Assembly: GCA_047967505.1 (NCBI GenBank) | Contig: CM106539.1 | Strand: one strand, 5' to 3' | Length of the DNA stretch: 64,000 nt | Source of the DNA: Dipteris shenzhenensis | Lineage: Eukaryota; Polypodiophyta; Polypodiopsida; Gleicheniales | Part shown: piece after piece, positions 11,353-22,989 of the stretch | How positions within the stretch are numbered: position 1 is the stretch's first letter | Layout of the letters: each line of letters starts with the position of its first letter | Program-made: the position numbers and the translations under genes | The notes under the pieces: generated by a model | Database searches by the model: none | Seen by the model: the letters and a program-made list of their open reading frames with translations, nothing else | Told to the model about the DNA's origin: nothing

Positions 11353-11645
11353 GATGACATCCATTTGCCTCAAGGTCCATGAGACATGTGTAGCACTATT
11401 CTTATAATGGTAGACTGTGTACCTAGAGCAATAGTGTCTGTAAAATCTCCCCCCCCTCATTGGGATCTTTGTAAAATCTCCCCCCACTCCGTGGGAGTAC
11501 CCTTTGGCAACTCGTCTTGCATTGTTGTCAATGGACTCACTTGCTTTGACTTTCTACCACTTGCTTCCTATCATATTCTTTGATGTGGAAGGTCAACAAG
11601 TTTTCGAGCATCATTCTTGATAATGGCATCCATTTCTTTCTTACT
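11353..11645 (-). pseudogene. Ty1/copia reverse transcriptase remnant, upstream half
   Basis: On the minus strand it begins KEMDAIIKNDARKLVDLP, the usual start of the copia RT domain (EMD...KN..W.LV.LP). It then degenerates towards the element B insertion site. Joined across B, it leads into the RT blocks at 8560-9040. An L1 3' end abuts it at about 11645. Confidence 0.7.
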
Positions 11646-12885
11646 TTTCCTTGGGAAAAGAACTTTCTATTAATGCTTCAAAAACAACTATAGAAATTAG
11701 CAATCCCTGAGGTGTTGGTTGTTGGCAACAAAGAAAGAATCTGGCTATCAGAAAGACCAGCCTGTTTCTAGAGAACCTAGCTCACTGCCTAGGAAATCTC
11801 TAGAGTAGGGGCTAACAACCAGGGAGGGGGACTATACAACCAGTGGATCCCTCGCGGTGTGAATACATAAAATATGCCCACAGGCCAAGCTCGGTAGAAA
11901 CGCTCACATCTTTTGGTAGTCGCTCTAGATCTCGACGTCCCGTTTGTAGATGATGTCTTGCTAGATGGTGGCAAGAGCAGTTGGCGGTGGAACATGGCAG
12001 TCACCCATCACCATGATGCACCTTGCAACCCAGATGTTCCGCGCAGTAATGCTGGCCACTATGTACAAAACAATGTCCTCTTGAGAGGTAAGAGGATGAT
12101 GCCGAGAAATTGGAGTCACCTTGGGAAGCTCAATCCTGAGGATGCTCTGTTTATGCATCCTGTAAGCTGGGTATGAACCCCCTCTGTCAACCAAGCTACC
12201 ATGCCCACATGAAGAAGTCCTACCCATCTGAAGGCTAAAACCGTGCAAAGTCCTACCCATCATGACTTTGGGATGCTGCATCGATCTCTCTCATTTGCGG
12301 GCCCACCCCATGAAGATGGGATATAGCTCCTAACTACACCTTTGCCTTTGGGGAGATTGTCCTCCAAGCCTTGAAAGAACTTGCTGGGCTGTTGACCCAC
12401 TGTGGCCAGCCTATATGAGTCTGTTGTCTGAGCATGAGGCCCTCTTGATCCCAAACCTCTGGATGCCAATAAGAGGCTGGCACTCGAACTCCTCTTTACA
12501 GTGGAGACGAGCTTGAGTGAGTCCTCATGCCAGTCGCTTCCAAATCCTGTAAAGACTCCTCATCAATGGGGAGCCCTTCCCCGTAAGGGGGGCCTTGGAA
12601 AAAATCCACCTATGAGACTGCTGTCACTGACCATTGGTGTGTGGGGTGTTCTTGAGAAGCCCTCGCTGAAGTAGGAGCTTCCAGGGCTCTATGCCTGGGG
12701 TGAGACCTCTCACGACTAGCTCGCCCAAAAGGGCTTCGCTGTGCATCTCAGGGTCTGTGATGCCCAATCCTCCCTGTGCCTACTAGGGAAGGATCATTGT
12801 TTGCATGCAATGCAGGCTCTAGTGTTCTTTGTGCCATTCAATCTTGCCCACAAGAAATTCAAGCACATGAGCTGTCCCATGTATC

Positions 12886-13455
12886 TCAATGAGCGAAGGC
12901 CTCCCTTGTGTGGCCACCAATAAGCATCTTGTTGGAACTCCCTCCTGCATACAAGGCCGAGACTCCTGTGATCCATCTATATGAGAAACCTAACTGTTGC
13001 TGCATGGTGCCCTCCAAAAAGGACCATTCCACCTTGTCATAAGCCCTCTCAAAATCCAAGAGAAGGACCACAAGAGGTTGAGACTCCCCTCTGGCCCAAT
13101 CTAGTGCCTCCCAAAATGTGAAGAAGATGTTGTCCATGATGTTGCATTCCTGAGACGACGTATGGAAGCCAGGTCCTATCTTAGTGCTCTCTTGCGCTTC
13201 TGGAGAGAGTGGTGCTGGGCTGCAGCTCTCTTGCCTGCTCCTTTGAATCGCATCCGCCACCCAAAGGGCCCAACCTGCCTTTTGGGGATTCTCTCGTTGC
13301 TGCCAAATCTCTACCATGGTTTGCTGTACCTTCTCCTCCTCGGGCAAAGCATTTGGAATGCGTACCCCTTTCTCGGGGAGTACACGACAGGGGTGCTCTA
13401 GGTGAAGCAGAATTGGGGAGTGATTTGACATCATCATACCTGCCAAAATGCCCAT
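12886..13455 (-). pseudogene. L1 ORF2 fragment: endonuclease end fused to RT start
   Basis: This 189-codon open stretch holds MSNHSPILLHLE (the end of an L1 endonuclease-like domain). It then gives a linker and the RT block with VVLLLDFERAYDKVEW. It lacks the linker length and the catalytic FADD region expected of a complete L1 ORF2, so it is a fragment. It has no host-gene features. Confidence 0.7.
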
Positions 13456-13545
13456 GGCCTCCCTGGTGGATCACCAAATCCAGGGGACCAAACCTTTGGG
13501 CCCCTCCTTGGGAGGAGGTGGCGCCTACGTTAGATATGTACTGCT

Positions 13546-14067
13546 CTAAACATATGCTTCTAAATTGGAAGACAATCCACTGCTTGTCCTACCACAGCCC
13601 TCCGCAAGCCTTGACGAAGTATCATATGTTGTGTCGTATGGGACTAAGAAGAAGAAGCCTAAGATTGAGAGGGGGATGTCAAAGCCTTGCCTTTGCCAAG
13701 AGGCGTAGGCGTTGGAGGAGGTTGAGACTTTGGGGGGGGGAGGGTGGGATGAGAAAGTAGGAGGGACCATTGTAGAGGGAGGGGAAGGTAAAGAAGAAGA
13801 GGGTTGAGGGCAGGTGGTGAGAGTGACTGCAGTAGCAGGAGGAGCTGGAGGGGGGGCGGGGGGTTGGAGGAAGGCGAGGGGACGAGGGGAGATCCGGGGA
13901 GTGGGATAGGCACGGGGCGGGGGGGGGGGATAGGTGCTAAGGGCTCTCCTAAGGCTTGCCATTATACAGAAGCATGAGAGCTCTGGGTCTCTATCTCTGG
14001 TGAGTCCATGAGGAGTCGAAGAAGACCTCAATCCTAAAGAGTCGGGGACATCCCGAGGGGGATCCAT
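13546..14067 (-). pseudogene. Proline-rich reading frame from L1 ORF1 region
   Basis: The 173-codon frame is dominated by P, S and T (a PPPPPRAYPTPR-like centre), produced by G-rich DNA on the + strand. It lies directly downstream of the CCHC knuckle at 14349-14393 on the minus strand, so it is most likely the degenerate tail of LINE ORF1. Polymorphic G runs at 13731-13740 and 13918-13929 would shift the frame easily. Confidence 0.4.
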
Positions 14068-14309
14068 CGAGCCGCTCCCTCTAAGTTGGGGGAGATGATT
14101 CCCGCTTTGTCGCCGCTCGCTGGCACCCTACCTACGGCTCTTCACAGTCCTCTTGTTGGGATTCTTTCTCTCCACCCTAGTCCATACCCTATCGGAAGGC
14201 TCCACCCAAGGGGTTTGGGACTCTGTTGCTGCCTGTGTGGACGCTCTGCTCTATCCACTCTAAACTTATTTTGTTGGGGTGAGCTCATCCCTGCCCCTGT
14301 CTAGCCTGT

Positions 14310-14331
14310 GAGGGAGGGGGGGGGGGGGGGG
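14310..14331 (+). repeat. Poly-G tract
   Basis: A near-uninterrupted run of about 20 G residues lies just downstream (on +) of the L1 ORF1 region. It could form a quadruplex and is prone to length error. Confidence 0.9.
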
Positions 14332-14574
14332 CGGTCCTTGTCCCCGGGGACAAGCCCGTGCCAAGTGACCCATCTGTCGACATTGGAGGCACTAACCTAG
14401 TAATCATAGAACCTCAATTCTCTACTTGAGCTCCTCTCGTCAAGGATCTCATGGAAGATCTCCTTAGGCAAGGTCTCCAGACTCTACGATAATCCTGAGT
14501 TGGGGGACCCAGACATCTATAACGACAGAGGCTGTTGGAACTGGCGGGCACTCATGCCAAAAGCACCCCCAATG

Positions 14575-14914
14575 ATAGTTACTAGGAAATGGTGTTCCGA
14601 CATCCGGAACGTTTGGAATGCCTTTCCAAGAAGCAGCCCGGAACCGGAACGGACCCGAAACGTCCAAAAAAAAGCAATTAAAAAAAAAAAAAAAGGGCTC
14701 TTTGAAAGTTTCAAATGAGTATTTTAGAGCTTTTATAGAAAGTTTAAAGCTGTAAAATGTAAGTTTCTTTCATTTTCTAACATAGTTTAATGTCATATGA
14801 TGACGTGTCGTGTATGATGTGGCATTCCGGTCCCCGTTCTCCCGTTCCTCCTTCCCGGAATGTTCCCGTTCCGACACCCGAATTTCCGAAACGTTCCCTT
14901 TCCCTGGTAACTAT
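14575..14914. mobile_element. MULE-like non-autonomous TIR element (340 bp)
   Basis: The ends are inverted repeats: atagttactaggaaatggtg on the left, and atagttaccagggaaaggga when the right end is read on the other strand. Similarity extends inward through ttccg/ggaacg-rich arms of roughly 90 bases. The flanks carry a 10-base duplication with one mismatch (acccccaatg at 14565-14574, gcccccaatg at 14915-14924). A 9-11 base duplication with long TIRs fits Mutator-like elements. The centre is AT-rich with an A14 run and no coding. Confidence 0.72.
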
Positions 14915-16097
14915 GCCCCCAATGGAGACGGTACTCCCTCGGGAGCCCTACCAGTCAAAGTGGAGAATCACTGAGAACCGAGGCACATGATGTGTGGAGT
15001 CCATGTCGTCAATAAAGTAACATATTCTATGTACTCATGCTAAGCATTTCTATAGAAATTTATGTTAGACGTTATTCCATGTAGAATCATATCATGCAAC
15101 ATCTAATTGTTAATACTTGAAATTTCATTTTCTATGTGCATCGGCAAGGTCAGTGCAAAACACATATGAATTGAAGCTTTGAAGACATATCAAGAATTGT
15201 GATTATACTTGGCACAAAGAGCATGACTGTGAGTGCATGAAAAGTGAGAAAGTGTATAGGAATTAAAAGTATTTTTAAACTAATGTGCTAATTTAATGTG
15301 TAGGCGGGCCCTATAAAAAGCAATCAACGACAAATTATTCAAGTAAGATTCATTTTTCAAACTTATTATCCAAACGTTCATCAATAATTAGTACCTCTGT
15401 GTTAATTGTTATGCACTATGTTTAGCTAGTCTTATCTTTTATAATACATAGATGATTATGAAAAATATAGCTATGAAGCTAGAACGCTCTAGCCTCCATT
15501 GAGAGTTGTTGTTGCGGTCCAATGATCACTCTAACTCCCAACGTGCTCAATGCATGTGAACCCCCACATACCTACCCTGTCTATCATGTCCATACTTCCT
15601 TGGGTGTCTCCCTTCTCCCCCTTGTCTTTAATTCTCTACATGCACTGTGATCGATAAAAAATAACCAATGTTATTGTGATTGATTTGAAGGTGTTCAATA
15701 TGATGTGTTATGAATAATATGGTATATTTAACCGGCCTTTGGGAAATCCAAAGGACAATGAACATATAATAACCAGAAAATACTCAATTTCCAACCACTT
15801 AGAACTTTCCACAGCAAACCAAATCAACTTAGAATACAACACCCGAGAGCTAGATTGCCCCCGTTCTGCACCAGACACTAGATTGGCCCTAAACCTAGCG
15901 CAGCTTTTCGTATTTCTTTTCTTTTATTCAAAAGGCATTCAAATACAAGAAAAGCACCATACTGCGTCAGCCCAAAGACAGCCAATTGAATAATCCGTTC
16001 ACAGACACTTCCGTCCTATGCAATCACAAAGGCATCCCGGTCGAGTGCAACATCCCATGGCAGCCCTTCTTCCAATTTTGGCTGAGGGTTCTAACTT

Positions 16098-16217
16098 GGC
16101 AGCTCTGATACCCGTCAAGGGAGTATTGGCAGGAGAGAAATCAGCCAAATCTGTCCTGGCAGCTCTGATACCTGTCAAGGGAGTCTTGGCAGGACAGAGG
16201 CCAGCAAAACAACCAAC
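16098..16217 (+). repeat. 60-bp unit tandem duplication
   Basis: Two copies, each starting ggcagctctgatacc and ending with a cagcca/gccagc block, are offset by 60 bases (16098 and 16158). The unit is a multiple of three and stays open, but no protein family is recognised. Confidence 0.8.
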
Positions 16218-16479
16218 CATGGCTTTTCCTGGCAAACAGAAAGGTGAGCTACAGTAAAGCAATAGGTTCAAGCGTGGCACAGACAGTGGATGCTATTGGG
16301 GTCTGTGTTGCATGCTTTGGTTGGCTGAGGATATAGGATTGTCTAGTAATTGGATGCCATTTCATCATTTGGAGTTGAGTAAGGAATTACAGGATGGGCT
16401 GGACGGGGAGTCTACGGGCGTTGGTTTGCCTGCGGTGCAGCTTCCCAGAGACCTTTGTAATCAGCCGCTTGGCTTCAAA

Positions 16480-16640
16480 TGAATGTTAAATAAATACCGC
16501 AAGGGGCCAACGTTTGGGGCCAATCGGTGTCCTTGTTTCTGAGTAGGAGTGCTCTATCTCCCTGTGATTTGACCTGTGGTGCATAGTTATTTGTCAATTT
16601 ATTGTGTATGCTGTAATTAAGCGGATCCTACCACCTTTTA
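16480..16640 (+). repeat. Interspersed repeat X, copy 1
   Basis: Blocks aataaataccg, ggggccaacgtttgggg, tgtccttgttt and gctctatctccc are shared with 37095-37260 (same strand) and 28830-29000 (opposite strand). An aataaa followed by a primer-site-like stretch suggests the end of an LTR and start of a leader. The family is not identified. Confidence 0.55.
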
Positions 16641-17353
16641 CATTGTTGAGGCTGGTTTCAGGCCCCCTCTACTTCCTACAAGCTGCATAAACTTTTAGGA
16701 TCCCAATCCTAAGGTCACTTACTCTTAGGCCCACCTAAATTACTCATCCACCCATAAGCTTTCCTTGAGCAAACACATCAGGTGCAAGGGCTAGGCTCAA
16801 TGAGATAGAGATAAGTCTACTTCAACCCACACCTGGAGGCCAATCTTTGGGCCTCTACCTAGTAGGAGGCGCCCATGCCAAACGAATGTCTGCCTAAGAA
16901 AACATATGTTATTAAAACACAAGAATGTCCATTGATCCATGTACTAGGGCCCTTTACGACTCTTAAGAAAGAATCAGGTTTTGCAACTGTTGCAGGATCA
17001 TGAAATCTATCCACATTCCCACTCACCATGTTCCAACTCATGGGGAGGATGGGGAGGCATAGTGAAGGAGTCCTTGCGGTGAGTTGAGGCTTGTGTAAGC
17101 ATCTCAAAGAACAGGAGGACTTCATCAATGGTTTGGATATTGATTAGTCAATATCAGCGTTGGGCCATGCTAGAGCATCAACTATTCTACAAACATTGAT
17201 TTCCTAGGAATGTCCACCTGAGAAAACAAATTTCTCGAAACACAAGAATGTTCATTGGTACATTTGGAGAAGATTTGGTCCAACGGGCAAGGGGGGACTG
17301 GATATACAGAGCACAATCATGAGAAGCTCAAGTTTTGGCCTGCTTCATGCAAA

Positions 17354-17849
17354 TGTAAAAGGGGTAGTTTATTGGCTTTGTAGTTAGTACTTTGTACTTC
17401 AGGTTGCTAGGAGAAGCCATGTGGCGGCTTTGTTGAATTATCCCACATACACAGTTGTAAAACAGCCTTCCCTATTTTCTATAAAAGGCCTGGCTGTCCC
17501 ACGTGCACTCACCTTTTGACTGTACTTCCATTCATTGGATGAAACTAGACTGTACGGCAATGCTAATTGCTCAGCTGGGAAATCAATCAGGAATAGTCCT
17601 TTTCTGTCCTTGTACAGCCCCTCACAAGACACTATGGTAAGTCCAGCCCCTAACTTAATCTCTCTCTAACTCTAAAAGATACTTTCCTGTTTACTTTAGC
17701 ATTGTACTTCCTGCTCCTAAATGGAATGGATCTAGCCTAGGTAAGGACTTCCTGTCTGGAATTACTGATTGCTACTGTGGAGCTTCTAGGACTGCCTAAC
17801 TAGGCTGAATTAGTTAGAGTTAGTCATAGTTGGGGCTAGTTTTGTTTCA
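17354..17849 (+). repeat. 5' LTR of element C (496 bp)
   Basis: It matches 22990-23230 through gtagttagtactttgtactt, ggttgctagga, attatcccacat and tctataaaaggyctg. The last block is a likely TATA element. It is followed by the Met-tRNA primer site. Confidence 0.8.
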
Positions 17850-18883
17850 GTGGTATCAAAGCATGAAAATCATGGGAAAATGTGGGAAAATCATGTCCAT
17901 TTCATTTGAAATTTGGAGCATGTGTTCTGAGCTTAAGACACACCCATATGCAAAATGGTGTCGCAAAAAGTTGCCCCAATCTCTGGATGCCACGTGTCTA
18001 GAAGGTCAAAGTGTCAAAGTTATTATACTTCAACTTTTTGACATCATTGTGATTGAGTCGTTGATGAATTGGAGCTGTTCTGGGTGCATATGTTTGGCGT
18101 AGGGAAATTTCTTCAAAAGCTTCGCTCAGCAAGATCAATCTATTAAATTCCATTCAAATTTGATAAACTGTGTCGCTCCAACATTTCCATAGGTTGCACC
18201 AAGTGTTAGACTGATTGAATTGTGGATGAATTGATTTTTAAGGCAAAAGTTGAATTCTATGCTTGGAAGCTGACAGGATTGTTCTTCAAAGTCTGCTTTG
18301 ATTCCCTGGAATTTTGCTTCAAATTCAGTTTTGACATCACTAGCTGGGTCACTAGTGCATCTGGAAAGATTGTGCCAAGTATCATTTCCATCAGATGTGA
18401 TTTGCCCCAATTTTGGAGCACAATTCCTTCCCTTCAGGTGCAACTGTCAATCTCTCTAAATCCCAGCTGATTTCCAACAATTGCAGGATTTCTCTATTCT
18501 ATTCTCTGCTGATGCTCAACTGACTACAGTACATGATCTAAGATTGGGGGAATTTCAAATTCTGGTTCTGATAAGAAAAGCAAGATGGTGAAGCAGTTAT
18601 CTCAGTCTCTTATTGATGAAAGAAAAAAGAAGATTTTGTGGAGAGAAATGTAACATCGGAGTGTGTGCAAAGAGAAATCAGGGGCAAAAGTCAGCATGAT
18701 TCTTTGATAGTCCAGTAGCAGATTCTGAATTTCTTGATTGCGAAATTGATGGCCAAGATGATGGGTGTGGATCCAAAAAGGAGTCTTCTTTCCAATTTGA
18801 TACAGGTGGTTCTACCTTGGGAAAGACCATGATTACTGGTCAACTGCAAGTCCAATTGTTGTAGAATGTGCCAACTATAGAAT

Positions 18884-19453
18884 GTGGAAATTGTTGATGA
18901 TTATATGGATGATGGTAAAGATCCTAAAGGAGACTCTTGTGTTGAGGATGGTGGGACACTCAAAGATCCTGAAGGCAACTCTTGTGATGGTAAAAATCCT
19001 GAAGTCAACTCTTGTGTTGAGGATGATGAAGTGTTTTGGGACACTCAATCTGTTCTGTACAGCATCTCTGCAGAGGCTATAATGGGGTGTAGAGGTGCCC
19101 AAACTCTCAAATTGAAGGGGATTATTAATGGCATATCTGTATACATTTTGGTTGATACTGGAAGTATCCATAACTTCATCAACTCCGAAACTGTCCAAGC
19201 AGTGAGATTGTACCCATCCACATTGGGTCATGCGCTTAAAGTTGAAGTGGCTAATGGGGAGCACTCCATCAGCAAACAATGTTGCGAAGCCACTCAAATT
19301 AAATTGTCTGAAGATTGTACCTTTATTGGTGGTCTACTTGTTCTAGATATGGGGCCCATTGATATTGCATTGGGCTGTGAATGGCTGAGAACCTTAGGAG
19401 AGATCTCTATGAGTTTGGGCAACATGTTCATGAAGTTTCTGTATTTTATTTAA
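18884..19453 (+). pseudogene. Gypsy gag-protease region of element C
   Basis: A 189-codon frame starts with an acidic repetitive stretch (DDGKD..., DGGTLKDPEGNSC). It then carries the retropepsin block ILVDTGSIHNFIN and the later region IDIALGCEWL, in the order of Ty3/gypsy aspartic proteases. RT follows after a gap with frameshifts. It is open but isolated from any intact polyprotein. Confidence 0.8.
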
Positions 19454-20581
19454 GAGGTCGCACTTATGGGCTTTAAACCTCCTAAGGTGACAGTTATATC
19501 CTCCAGAAAATTAGCTGTATCCTCCAGAAAAATTAGCCAGGGAGTCAAGGGGGATTGTGGACTCTATGCTGTACATTCAACTAAAACAGGTGACAGCAAT
19601 GGACTGTTGGTAGTAGAGGATAAGGATATGCAAGAGTTATTGCAAGCTTGCAGATGTTTTTGCTGATCTTCCTCGTCATTTACTTCCTAAGAGAGATGTT
19701 GACCACACCATTGATCTTGAGCCAGGGTCAAAATTAGTAAATAAAACACCCTATAGGCTTTTAAGGGCTGAGAGGGAGGCGGTGGCAAGACAAGTCAAAG
19801 AGCTTTTGGGACAGAGAATTCAGAACACAAAATGGCCACGTCCTTAAAATACCACTTAGTAAAGGGGATTCCTTGGGCTAGCATCCTTCTATAGGAGGTT
19901 CATCAAGCACTTTGCAAATATAGTGGCACCCCTTACTGACCAGATCAAGAGGAAGGCTTGTTTCTGGATAGCCACTGCAGAGAAGAGTTTCTAGGACCTG
20001 AAGGATGCTTCAGCTTCAGCTCCCATCCTTGTATGTCCAGATTTCTCTGTCATTAACATTGAGGCTGATGCTAGTGGTAGAGGTATTGGGGCGGTACTAA
20101 AATAGGAACATGGAGCAATAGCCTATGAGAGCCGGCAGCTAGAGGACAAATAAATGAGCTACCACATACATGACCAGGAATGCTAGCCATATTGCATGCT
20201 ATCAAGAAATGGCATCAATACATATGTGGTAGCCATTTTAATGTAAAGACTGATCACAGAACTCTCAGATATTTTCTATCTCATAGAACTCTCACATATT
20301 TTCGATCTCAGTCCAACTTATCTCCCAAATAGGGAAGGTGGGGCAGGAGAATATTGTGGCTGATTCACTCTCCAAGGTGTGGGCATGCACTTTATCCTCT
20401 ATTACAAAAGTCGGTAAGGGCTGGATCCATGGAATTCAAGAGGAATATCTAGTAGACAACTGTAACTTTATTTCAAGACCTGCAGGACCCCAACTATCTT
20501 GATCATCCACATTACAAGCTTTAGAATTGGCTGATTTGGTTCCATGACAAGATTTTCCTTTCTATAAACTCAGTGTTTAAG

Positions 20582-20880
20582 CTGCTGCTGCAGGAGCTGC
20601 ACTTGTCACCATTGGCTGGTCAAACAAGATTGTTCAAGACATTTGTGAAAGAAAGAAAGTCTATGGAAGGCACATGGCAGCTCCCAAGGAGTGCAAAAAG
20701 CAACTCCAGTGATTTACGGTAGCTACGTAATTGCTGCTGCAGGAGCCGCACTCTTCACCATTGGCTGGTCAAACAAGTTTGTTCAAGACATAGGTGAAAG
20801 AAAGAAAGTCTATGGAAGGCACATGGCAGCTCCCAAGGAGTGCAAAAAGTAACTCCAGTTATTTAGGGTAGCTACATAAT
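20582..20880 (+). repeat. 149-bp tandem duplication with a possible captured gene fragment
   Basis: Two copies offset by 149 bases, about 90% identical by eye, each encode AAAGAAL(V/F)TIGWSNK followed by DI and ERKKVYGRHMAAPKECKK. The second copy reads from IYGSYVIAAAG to a TAA at about 20850. The peptide does not resemble gypsy proteins; it looks like part of a small cellular protein with one hydrophobic stretch. I cannot name it. The copies lie where the RNase H to integrase linker should be. Confidence 0.6.
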
Positions 20881-21140
20881 GTCCTTTTTACAAAAAAGGG
20901 GCGTTGGTGCCTGACCATCACCTGACAAATTTATTTATGAGGAGGGATGGATTGTAATAAAGACCAAGATCCAAGTAAGTGAGGGTTTTGGGCCAACTTG
21001 GCCAGGGGATGTTTAGACCTAGAGAGGGACAAAAAAGAGATACAGTGGAGAAGGACTCTATAAGTCCACCTCCCACCCTTTGAACTTATTGTTCGATGTG
21101 GCATCTAATCCTTTTCTACTCTCCTTCCTCCTCCTACGTG

Positions 21141-21142
<2 letters not shown>

Positions 21143-21177
<35 letters not shown>
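21143..21177 (+). repeat. TC microsatellite
   Basis: About 17 TC units lie inside element C. Confidence 0.9.
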
Positions 21178-21179
<2 letters not shown>

Positions 21180-21544
21180 ATCAAAACATGATTAGCTATA
21201 CGCCAGTTTAAGATTGAGAGTCTTTTGGTTTGGATTTAAACTCTTTGATGATTGCTATATCGTCACGGTATACTGCCCATTTTCCATATTTCCTACAGCA
21301 GCCTTGACCTTGGTTAATTATGTTGCCTGATTGTTCAATTGAGGTCACGTGAGTTCCTCAGCTATCCATACCTAGGTCCCTTTTCAACTTGTAGGATTGG
21401 GTGAGAAGCTTGATCCGTAAATCTCGTGATTTGATCGTAATGATAGCATGTCCTTTGGAGTATTGTATTTTAGTTGCTCCATCATCCTCATCATCACCAT
21501 CCATTCAATGCTAGGCATGGCTGCTTTGACATGTGCTCAAGTTT

Positions 21545-21717
21545 TAAAAAAAATAAATTCAGAAAGAGGAAAATTCTATTAATGCTTGAAAACCATACAA
21601 ACAGCTTCCAAAAGGAGCTGTCGATGAGAACAAAGGAAACAGGTTGCCATTCCGAAACAGGAGCTAGGGTGTATGATGGTGGCCTATACATCCAGCGAAT
21701 ACCCCTCGCGGAAAGGG
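21545..21717 (-). mobile_element. Short LINE 3' fragment with 13-bp target duplication
   Basis: The insert lies between two copies of tgtgctcaagttt (21532-21544 and 21718-21730). On the minus strand its end has attaatagaattttcctc, resembling the 3' end of the L1 at 11660 (attaatagaaagttctttt). It interrupts the integrase region of element C. Confidence 0.72.
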
Positions 21718-21726
21718 TGTGCTCAA

Positions 21727-22772
21727 GTTTCATTGAAAGAGTCCTCTTTGTACCAGCCAAAGAGTGAAGCAAACTTTTTATTGGAAGGATTGTATAATTA
21801 TGTTCAAAGTTGCAAGCTTTGCCAACAGAACAGAGAATTAAATCTTAGCCTTGCTGGTCTGCTCCAAGATCTACCCATTCTGAAGTGTAAATCAACACAT
21901 ATCTCTATGGACTTTATTACAGGGCTACTTGTGACTCCTAGAGGCTGGAACAGCGTTTATGTTGTGGTTTATAGGCTTACTAAGGCTGCTCATTTCATTC
22001 GTACCAAAACCTAGTACTCGGCCTCCATGATTTCTTCCCAATTTATGGAAAATGTATTCAAGTTGCATGGACTGCCACGAAATTGTGAGTGTCCCTGATG
22101 CCATGGGGCATTTCTGGCAGGAGTCGTTCAAGTCTATGGGTGTCCTTCTCACCCCTAATACAGCTGATCACCCACAAACGGGTGGCCAAACAGAGTGGGG
22201 TAACAAGTGGATGGAAGAATATCTTATACATTTCTGTTTTGATACTCAGACCACGTGGGACAAGTGGCTGCATTTGGCTGAGTTCTACGTTAATAATACT
22301 AAACATATTTCCATTGGGATGAGCCCTTTGAAGCTATGTATGGCTGCAAAGTTCATATGGCTTCAAAGTTATTGATAGGTCAATGACCAATCAACAAGCA
22401 TGGCATGACCTAGCCACTTTGCTGCAGCAATGTAAGGATAATATGACCAAGGTCCAAGCTTGAATGAAGGCATATGCATGTCAGAACTGTAGAGTACTCT
22501 GTTTTGAAGAGGGAGATCATGTGTTTCTCAGACTCCACAAATCTAGATATGCTTCTTTGAAGGGAAACACTAAGATTTCTCATAGGTATTATGGCCTTGA
22601 CAAAGTTCTAAAGAGATTTTGTGATGTGGCTTACAAGTTGGAACTGGCCCCATCTTCCAGCATCCACAATTACTTGGGACTTGCTAAACAAGCACTTGAG
22701 GAATTACCTCCCATGGATGAGGAAGGACAGATTCAGTACATCCGATTAGTTTCAGGGACCATATACTCGTGA
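21727..22772 (+). pseudogene. Gypsy integrase remnant of element C
   Basis: Pieces in order: YVQSCKLCQQNRE (second half of the HHCC zinc finger), STHISMDFITGLL and VYVVVYRLTKAAHFI (first catalytic Asp region), then HPQTGGQTEWGNKWMEEYLI (catalytic Glu region, with GG and W in place of the usual DGQTER). A carboxy-terminal piece with HVFLRLHKSRYASLK follows. Three frames are needed, with stops. Confidence 0.78.
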
Positions 22773-22989
22773 ATAAATTGTATGTGGAGGGGCCTTCCGG
22801 ATGATGAGTCCTCTTGCCAGCCCTCATCTATTGTGGTGCAGTACCCTACCTACTCAGCTGTTGAAGTAGTTGGGAGGCTTTGGGTATCATCATTGTTGCA
22901 TGGAGATGATCTGGTGCCGTCTAGTCTTCTCATTGTTTTCCTTTTCTAGTTCAAAATTTGAGGACACATTCTTTTTGGGTGGGAAGGAC

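Larger units (their letters stand above)
11645..15000 (-). mobile_element. Degenerate L1-type LINE, minus strand
   Basis: Read on the minus strand: an ORF1-like region (about 14980-13546) has a CCHC knuckle CLQCRQMGHLARACP at 14349-14393 followed by a proline-rich tract. A deletion then joins it to an RT start with LLLDFERAYDKVEWSFLEG (about 13040-13075). The C-terminal region with ARNIWVARC follows (about 12040), and the 3' end attaatagaaagttc lies at about 11660. Endonuclease and much of RT are missing and stops are frequent. A 340 bp TIR element splits the ORF1 region. Reading order and motifs are typical of plant L1. Confidence 0.72.
15000..17353. other. Repeat-derived stretch, no gene recognised
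   Basis: Apart from the 60-bp duplication and repeat X, it contains a roughly 60-base repeat (16884 and 17210, sharing gagaaaaca/aagaaaaca and aaacacaagaatgt). No coding region is recognised. It is probably made of old LTR and leader debris. Confidence 0.45.

Noticed and set aside
13209-13760. 183-codon + strand frame
   Set aside because: It lies opposite the L1 ORF2/ORF1 remnant, which explains the sequence better.
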